A DNA stretch of 35,092 bases from an uncultured Clostridia bacterium. GTDB lineage: Bacteria > Bacillota > Clostridia > Oscillospirales > Acutalibacteraceae. The notes beneath the pieces were generated by a model, which was not told the DNA's origin, did not search any database, and was given only the letters and a program-made list of their open reading frames with translations. Of this stretch, positions 31,229 to 35,092 are shown in pieces. Positions within the stretch are counted from its first letter, which is position 1. Every line of letters starts with the position of its first letter. The translations under genes were made by a program, and so were the position numbers. Where the stretch lies: the NCBI GenBank assembly GCA_937884975.1, contig CAKZZS010000045.1, positions 1 through 35,092 of the forward strand. Direction: 5' to 3'.

Positions 31229-31250
31229 AAATGGTCATTAGATGGTCTTG
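31229..31250 (+). repeat. 11-bp direct repeat pair at the right end of the large element
   Basis: AAATGGTCATT followed by AGATGGTCTTG, period 11 bp, same orientation as 10237-10258 and preceded by the same TTCAT. Confidence 0.6.
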
Positions 31251-31265
31251 AGCGAGTTACTGAAA

Positions 31266-31303
31266 AATCTCATCCTGAAAGTTTCGGGATGAGATTATTT
31301 TTT
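31266..31303 (+). terminator. Rightward terminator hairpin
   Basis: AATCTCATCC pairs with GGATGAGATT, followed by ATTTTTT. Confidence 0.6.
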
Positions 31304-31416
31304 GCAGTGAGAAATTCGCCTGATATTATCAGATTTTCACTTCTATATTTTTCTCATTTTCAAAACTTTTAAACGCCGTAAACCCACATAAATAAAGGCT
31401 TCCGAACGGAAGCCCT

Positions 31417-31492
31417 TGGAGCTACTGGTCGGACTCGAACCGACGGCCTGCGCATTACGAATGCGCTGCTCTACCAACTGAGCCACAGTAGC
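31417..31492 (-). tRNA. tRNA-Thr(CGT), intact
   Basis: All arms pair: acceptor GCTACTG/CAGTAGC with encoded CCA, D arm GGCTC/GAGC, anticodon arm GCGCA-TTCGTAA-TGCGC, T arm GTCGG-TTCGAGT-CCGAC. The anticodon is CGT (plus strand ACG at 31457-31459). Its 3' side faces the large element, so it may be the copy restored by integration. Confidence 0.93.
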
Positions 31493-31534
31493 GAATTATT
31501 TAATTTTAACGTTTTTGCTGCTATGACCTTCCGT

Positions 31535-31572
31535 TTACGAATGCGCTGCTCTACCAACTGAGCCATACCAGC
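31535..31572 (-). pseudogene. tRNA-Thr 5' half, fragment 1
   Basis: From the anticodon loop (TTACGAA on the plus strand) to a 5' end reading GCTGGTA. The 3' half is replaced by GCTGCTATGACCTTCCG. The 5' acceptor GCTGGTA would pair 6 of 7 with the 3' acceptor strand of the tRNA at 9971. Confidence 0.75.
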
Positions 31573-31612
31573 GAATTCAATTTTTCGTTTTATTTTGTTT
31601 GGGAAAGGTTTT

Positions 31613-31678
31613 CCCTTATCTACAACCGAGGGCCTGCGCATTACGAATGCGCTGCTCTACCAACTGAGCCACAGTAGC
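31613..31678 (-). pseudogene. tRNA-Thr fragment 2, broken in the T loop
   Basis: The 5' part of tRNA-Thr(CGT) is complete to the T stem (GCTACTG ... CCTCGGTT), then passes into GTAGATAAGGG. The junction sequence is shared with 10087-10103 and is a candidate recombination site. Confidence 0.75.
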
Positions 31679-31868
31679 GAATTATTTAATTTTTGCGTTT
31701 TTGCTGCTATGACCTTCCGTTTACGAATGCGCTGCTCTTCCCTCAGAAACATAGTCGCACTGCTCGCTTGGAGCACGTCGCATTGCTCCTTGTTTCTTCA
31801 CCTCATTCGTGTGCCTTCATCTGCCACCGGCAGCGGCACACTCATTCGCCCAACTGGACCACAGTAGC
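31679..31868 (-). pseudogene. tRNA-Thr fragment 3, interrupted by about 110 bp
   Basis: GAATTATTTAATTTT and GCTGCTATGACCTTCCG repeat the spacer of fragment 1. The tRNA part TTACGAATGCGCTGCTCT is followed by about 110 bp of unrelated DNA and then by AACTGGACCACAGTAGC, the end of the 5' half. The insert lies in the D arm region. Confidence 0.6.
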
Positions 31869-31897
31869 ATATTTATGAATTTGTGTTTGCTTATAAT

Positions 31898-32275
31898 TTA
31901 AAATCCCCATATCAAAATCGGCATCGTAGATATTAGAAATACAAATATAAGGAATATGGAAATAACGGCGAGAATCTTCGAAATATTATAATGCTTAATT
32001 GCCAATTCGAATAATGGGTCATCATAGATTATAACTTCATTTGCTTTTTTAATTTTAAAAAAGGTATAAAAGAAAACCGACTGCGGAATAATGAACGCCG
32101 ATGAGGACATTAACAAAAATAAAAAATCGTTAGAACTCCAAGAATTTCCATCTGCTGCGCTTATGAACGTAATAAACAAGGATAACGCATTTATTAACAG
32201 CAAAGGAACCAAAACGCATATTGAAACTATAAAAGCTATAACATTTACGGTAAAAACAGTTTTCGTATTTTTCAT
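31898..32275 (-). CDS. Small three-span membrane protein
   Basis: A 125-residue protein with three hydrophobic helices (VNVIAFIVSICVLVPLLLINALSLF, FLFLLMSSSAFIIPQSVFFYTFF, ILAVISIFLIFVFLISTMPILIWGF) and a short polar loop IKKANEVIIYDDPLFELAIKHYN. No family is recognised. ATG at 32275. It lies alone between the tRNA fragments and the repeat cluster. Confidence 0.6.
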   Translation of the reverse strand: MKNTKTVFTVNVIAFIVSICVLVPLLLINALSLFITFISAADGNSWSSNDFLFLLMSSSAFIIPQSVFFYTFFKIKKANEVIIYDDPLFELAIKHYNISKILAVISIFLIFVFLISTMPILIWGF

Positions 32276-32374
32276 TGATTAAAACTTATTACAACTTAAC
32301 CACAATAGCACTTGTTCAATTGACAACGCTGATATTATACATAAATATCCCGTGGTTTTCAAGTATTTTTTTAT

Positions 32375-32514
32375 AATCGGTTGAGATTTTTCGTTTGCAC
32401 GGAATGATAATCCCCATTTTTGTAATCGGTTGAGATTCTTCACCTCGTTCAGAATGACAATTTATTTTAATCGGTTGAGATTCTTCACCTCGTTCAGAAT
32501 GACAATTTATTTTT
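32375..32514. repeat. Cluster of three dispersed-type repeats
   Basis: AATCGGTTGAGATTCTTCACC followed by TCGTTCAGAATGACAATTTATTTT occurs at 32424-32468 and 32469-32513 with a 45-bp period. A degenerate copy lies at 32375-32423. The minus-strand translation contains CHSERGEESQ, a pattern known from interspersed bacterial repeats. There are no coding or CRISPR features. Confidence 0.7.
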
Positions 32515-32569
32515 TGCATTTTTCATAAAAATCTGTATTTAAACCCTTTTAAATATGCAATTGTGCTGT

Positions 32570-32598
32570 TTGACACTGCTTGTTTTAAGGAGTATAAT
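32570..32598 (+). promoter_or_regulatory. Consensus promoter of the antiporter gene
   Basis: TTGACA (32570-32575), exactly 17 nt, TATAAT (32593-32598): a perfect housekeeping promoter. Confidence 0.85.
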
Positions 32599-32622
32599 AT
32601 CCTCGGTTTTGGAGGAATGAAA

Positions 32623-33819
32623 GTGAAGCTTCAGATTTTCTATGAACTTATAATTATACTTATGTCCACTAAACTGCTTGGGCTTCTTATGCGTAAAATC
32701 AAGATTCCAGAGGTTGTGGGCATGCTTCTCGCAGGCGTGATTATCGGACCGAGTGTTCTCGGGCTTGTTGAAACGAACGAGGTTCTTGATATATTTGCGG
32801 AGCTTGGCGTTATTATGATTATGTTCGCCGCAGGCACCGAAACCGATATTAAGCACATTAAATCCTCGGGAAAGGCTTCGGCGGTCATCACTGCTCTGGG
32901 CGTAATAGTTCCGTTCGGTCTGGGTTATGTTGTCGCGTCGCTGTTTAACGGCGGCTTTTCCGTAGGCAGGGAACAGATGATTTCGAATATGTTCTACGGA
33001 GTTATGCTCACCGCTACGTCCGTTACAATAACCGTTGCAACGCTTAAGGAATTAGGTCAGCTTCAGACAAGAGTCGGAACGTCGATCCTTTCGGCGGCGG
33101 TGCTTGACGATATAATCGGAATAGTTGTACTTACTGTGTTTATCGGACTTAAATCGCCGAATGTCAGCGTCATTCGCATTATCATCCGTATTGTTCTGTT
33201 CTTTATCATTTCTTATGTTGTCGGCTCTCTTTCAAGAAAGGCGTATCACGTCCTTGAGGACAGAAATCCCGGCACAAGGCGGAATATTATTTTTGCATTC
33301 GTAAACTGCCTTGTATTCTCATACGCTGCTGAAAAATTCTTCGGTCTTGCAGATATTACGGGAGCATTTTTTGCAGGAATTGCCTTTGCGGACCTGAAAG
33401 AGTCGAAGCACCTTGAACACAGGGTCGATATTGCTTCGTACCTTCTTTTTTCACCCGTATTTTTTGCGAGCATAGGAATAGGAACCGTTCTTACGGGCTT
33501 TAATATGAATCTTTTGTGGTTCGGACTTGCCTTTGTTGCCGCAGGACTTATTTCAAAATTCGGCGGAGCGGCTTTCGGAGCTAAAATATGCGGATTCGGA
33601 AACGACGAGTCGGTAAGAGTGGGACTCGGTATGATGTGCCGCGCGGAGGTTATTCTTATTACCGCGCAGAGGGGCGTGAATATGGGCTTTATTAAAAAGT
33701 CGTTTATGCCGTTTGTAATTCTTCTTGTAATCGTATCGTCCTTTATCACGCCGATACTGCTTAAACTGACTTACAGAAACAGGAATAATAAACTTACTCA
33801 AAAGAGTTCGGAAGTATAA
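32623..33819 (+). CDS. CPA2-family cation/proton antiporter (KefB/GerN-like)
   Basis: A 398-residue membrane protein with about 12 spans. Signature parts of monovalent cation:proton antiporter 2 are visible: KIKIPEVVGMLLAGVIIGPSVLGL, FAELGVIMIMFAAGTETD, TATSVTITVATLKELGQL, and the DD pair in SAAVLDDIIGIVVL that binds the cation. No C-terminal TrkA-N domain is present, so it is the short Na+/H+ exchanger type rather than KefC. GTG at 32623 is preferred because GGAGG lies 7 nt before it; the ATG at 32617 is only one base from GGAGGA. Transcribed from a perfect promoter. Confidence 0.85.
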   Translation: MKLQIFYELIIILMSTKLLGLLMRKIKIPEVVGMLLAGVIIGPSVLGLVETNEVLDIFAELGVIMIMFAAGTETDIKHIKSSGKASAVITALGVIVPFGLGYVVASLFNGGFSVGREQMISNMFYGVMLTATSVTITVATLKELGQLQTRVGTSILSAAVLDDIIGIVVLTVFIGLKSPNVSVIRIIIRIVLFFIISYVVGSLSRKAYHVLEDRNPGTRRNIIFAFVNCLVFSYAAEKFFGLADITGAFFAGIAFADLKESKHLEHRVDIASYLLFSPVFFASIGIGTVLTGFNMNLLWFGLAFVAAGLISKFGGAAFGAKICGFGNDESVRVGLGMMCRAEVILITAQRGVNMGFIKKSFMPFVILLVIVSSFITPILLKLTYRNRNNKLTQKSSEV

Positions 33820-33840
33820 TTCCGAGCTCTTTTATTTTTT
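33801..33840 (+). terminator. Terminator overlapping the antiporter stop
   Basis: AAAGAGTTCGGAA pairs with TTCCGAGCTCTTT (one mismatch) and is followed by ATTTTTTT. The stem includes the last codons of the gene. Confidence 0.7.
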
Positions 33841-33911
33841 TGCAACACTTTTGGCATATTTTTACTCTTATTAAGTGAAAGAAAAAATCACTGATTATTG
33901 AGGTGAATAAT

Positions 33912-34988
33912 ATGAAAAAAACATTGGCAATTATTTTAGCAATTATTATGATTATATCGGTCAGTTTGATTTTTACCGGCTGTAACAGTATTTCAATTAA
34001 ACAGTTCTTCAGCGGAAAAGAGCCTTCGTCAGTTGCGGATATAAGCGCAGGCGGCTGGGTAAAGGTTAAGTCTCCCGTTATAACCGAGGAGTTCAGAAAG
34101 GCTTTTGACTCGGCGGCAGGCGAAATGACGGGAATGCACTATGAGGCTGTCGCTTTTCTTGAAAGTCAGGTTGTTGCAGGCAGGAATTATCTTGTTTTAT
34201 GCAAGGGCACGTCAACAGCTCCCGGCGCAAGGACCTTTTACTCGCTTGTAAAGGTTTATGAAAATTTGAGCGGAAAAGTAGAAATAACGTCTGCAACCGA
34301 CAGTACAATTGAAGCTATTGTTACTGCGGACCTTGACGGCGGCTGGTACGCTCCCGAAACTCCCGAGGTTACAAAGGAAGCCAAAAATGCGCTTGAAAAG
34401 GCGAGTGAAACTCTTACCGGCGCGACTTATTCGCCCGTTGCGCTTCTCGGCACACAGGTTGTTGCAGGGACAAACTACGCTCTCCTTTGCGAAATGACCT
34501 CAACGGTTCCGGACTATTCAAGCGAATATGTAACCGTTTATGTATACGAGGATTTACAGGGTAATGCGGAGATAACTGAAACGAAGAATTTTTATAATAA
34601 TTATGTAAAAGCTCCCGTAGAGCCGTTTGCAAGAAAAATGGAAACGCTTCCCGAAGCCGAAAAGACGGTCGGATTTGAAATCACGCTTCCCGAAAGCCTT
34701 GACAAAATTGACAATTATACGGTAATAGACGATAAAATTCTTGAAATCAATTTCGAAGGCGGATTTATAAGGAAATCAAAGCTTACCGAGGATATTCTTC
34801 TTGGCGGGTATACAGATTTTCCGACTGAAAAAGAGGTTGAAATTAACTCGAAAACAGTCGTTCTCAAGGCAAAGGATGAACTGTTTTATTATGCTTTCTG
34901 GGACAGCGGCGATTACTCGTACTGCGTGTCAATTTCAGACGGAACAACCGAAGCTGAACTTACCGAAATTGTAAGCGGCATTGAATAA
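33912..34988 (+). CDS. Lipoprotein with two cystatin-like repeats
   Basis: A 358-residue lipoprotein: signal with lipobox FTGC (C24), then two homologous domains, GGWVKVKSPVITEEFRKAFDSAAGEMTG...ESQVVAGRNYLVLCK (47-98) and GGWYAPETPEVTKEAKNALEKASETLTG...GTQVVAGTNYALLCE (143-194). Both keep the Gly near the N-terminus and the QVVAG loop of cystatins, inhibitors of papain-like cysteine proteases. The C-terminal 120 residues (GFEITLPESLDKIDNYTVID..., YCVSISDGTTEAELTEIV) resemble DUF4367-type domains. The ATG at 33912 follows GAGGTG. It lies on the outer cell surface, where it could inhibit host or bacterial proteases; inhibition is inferred. Confidence 0.75.
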   Translation: MKKTLAIILAIIMIISVSLIFTGCNSISIKQFFSGKEPSSVADISAGGWVKVKSPVITEEFRKAFDSAAGEMTGMHYEAVAFLESQVVAGRNYLVLCKGTSTAPGARTFYSLVKVYENLSGKVEITSATDSTIEAIVTADLDGGWYAPETPEVTKEAKNALEKASETLTGATYSPVALLGTQVVAGTNYALLCEMTSTVPDYSSEYVTVYVYEDLQGNAEITETKNFYNNYVKAPVEPFARKMETLPEAEKTVGFEITLPESLDKIDNYTVIDDKILEINFEGGFIRKSKLTEDILLGGYTDFPTEKEVEINSKTVVLKAKDELFYYAFWDSGDYSYCVSISDGTTEAELTEIVSGIE

Positions 34989-35000
34989 AAACCGCATAGC

Positions 35001-35030
35001 AAAAAGTCCCTGAACAGGGACTTTTTGTTT
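35001..35030 (+). terminator. Terminator after the cystatin-like lipoprotein gene
   Basis: AAAAAGTCCCTG pairs with CAGGGACTTTTT across a 2-nt loop, with GTTTTG after it. Confidence 0.8.
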
Positions 35031-35092
35031 TGTAAATAGGTGAATTATACTATCAAGTGCAACAGATTAAGGATATTGAAAACCCATACAGT

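Larger units (their letters stand above)
10237..31250. mobile_element. 21-kb integrative mobilizable element in a tRNA-Thr(CGT) locus
   Basis: Ends are defined by direct repeats (TTCATAAATGGTC...) at 10232-10258 and 31224-31250, with outlying tRNA-Thr fragments at 10087 and 31417-31868. Inside are a MobL relaxase, an RHH accessory gene, an oriT candidate, an excisionase, a tyrosine integrase and a LexA-like regulator. No type IV secretion genes are present, so transfer would need a helper. Cargo is carbohydrate, manganese and lipid-related genes. The integrase is internal (26507-27700) and a further repeat pair follows it, so at least two insertion events may be nested. Confidence 0.5.

Noticed and set aside
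31595..31878. Open frames over the tRNA-Thr fragments
   Set aside because: They translate tRNA remnants and lack start signals.
32375..32514. CRISPR array
   Set aside because: Tandem copies are equal throughout, with no variable spacers; the pattern is that of a known dispersed repeat family.
32316..32519. Protein-coding frame containing CHSERGEESQ twice
   Set aside because: It is the translation of the dispersed repeat and has no start signal.

Overview
The window looks like gut-type Clostridia (Ruminococcus/Oscillospiraceae-like). Reasons: strong GGAGG ribosome-binding sites, TTGACA/TATAAT promoters with 17-nt spacers, a MobL-type relaxase, Tn916-like tyrosine integrases, a LexA-like repressor and many intrinsic terminators. 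It is a stack of accessory DNA and not a plain core region. Base composition changes sharply along it: about 1-1600 and 5900-9970 are GC-rich, while 1640-5880 and everything right of about 10045 are AT-rich. No composition was computed; this is by eye.

Left part (1-9970). The 5' end of a Gly/Pro-rich lipoprotein and a C-terminal scrap of a type I methylase (HsdM) precede a DUF6809-type gene. An AT-rich islet (about 1640-5880) follows. It is one leftward unit with its own TTGAAA-17-TATAAT promoter and encodes a recombinase-domain protein without a catalytic domain, a KilA-N protein, a SEC-C protein with an extra Cys/His cluster, and a DUF4062(TIR-like)-HTH-HAD fusion. It has the look of an undescribed defence or mobile-element immunity module. 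tRNA T-arm-like sequences flank it (1621-1636 and 5900-5915). A second small element follows: a MntA/HepT toxin-antitoxin pair, an HTH protein, a ribbon-helix-helix protein and a tyrosine integrase, ending at a tRNA-Thr(CGT)-like gene (9971-10045).

Right part (10046-31492) is a 21-kb integrative mobilizable element, bounded by tRNA-Thr(CGT) copies and fragments. Its cargo is two divergent operons sharing a symmetrical promoter at 14776-14828. Leftward: TetR regulator, MntP manganese exporter, half-size EamA transporter, GH43-like protein and GH4 alpha-galactosidase. Rightward: small membrane protein, CmpB-type membrane protein, radical SAM enzyme, flavodoxin-like protein, patatin phospholipase and CDP-alcohol phosphatidyltransferase, probably a membrane-lipid remodelling set. 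The mobility module is a LexA-like repressor, Zn-ribbon protein, HTH, structured oriT candidate, RHH accessory protein, MobL relaxase, excisionase and integrase. Two identical 1619-bp IS110-family copies sit around the LexA-to-relaxase block. Behind the integrase are a membrane-anchored secreted protein, an amidase lipoprotein, a PrsW-like protease and a polytopic membrane protein.

Rightmost part (31493-35092). Several broken tRNA-Thr fragments lie in tandem. They are followed by a small membrane protein, a dispersed repeat cluster, a CPA2 cation/proton antiporter behind a consensus promoter, and a lipoprotein with two cystatin-like repeats.

The strongest leads are the DUF4062-HTH-HAD islet, 11-bp-period direct-repeat pairs beside integrase and att regions, a candidate IS110 bridge RNA whose loop matches its own target, a hairpin conserved between the two mobility modules, and exchange of tRNA-Thr halves at the element ends.
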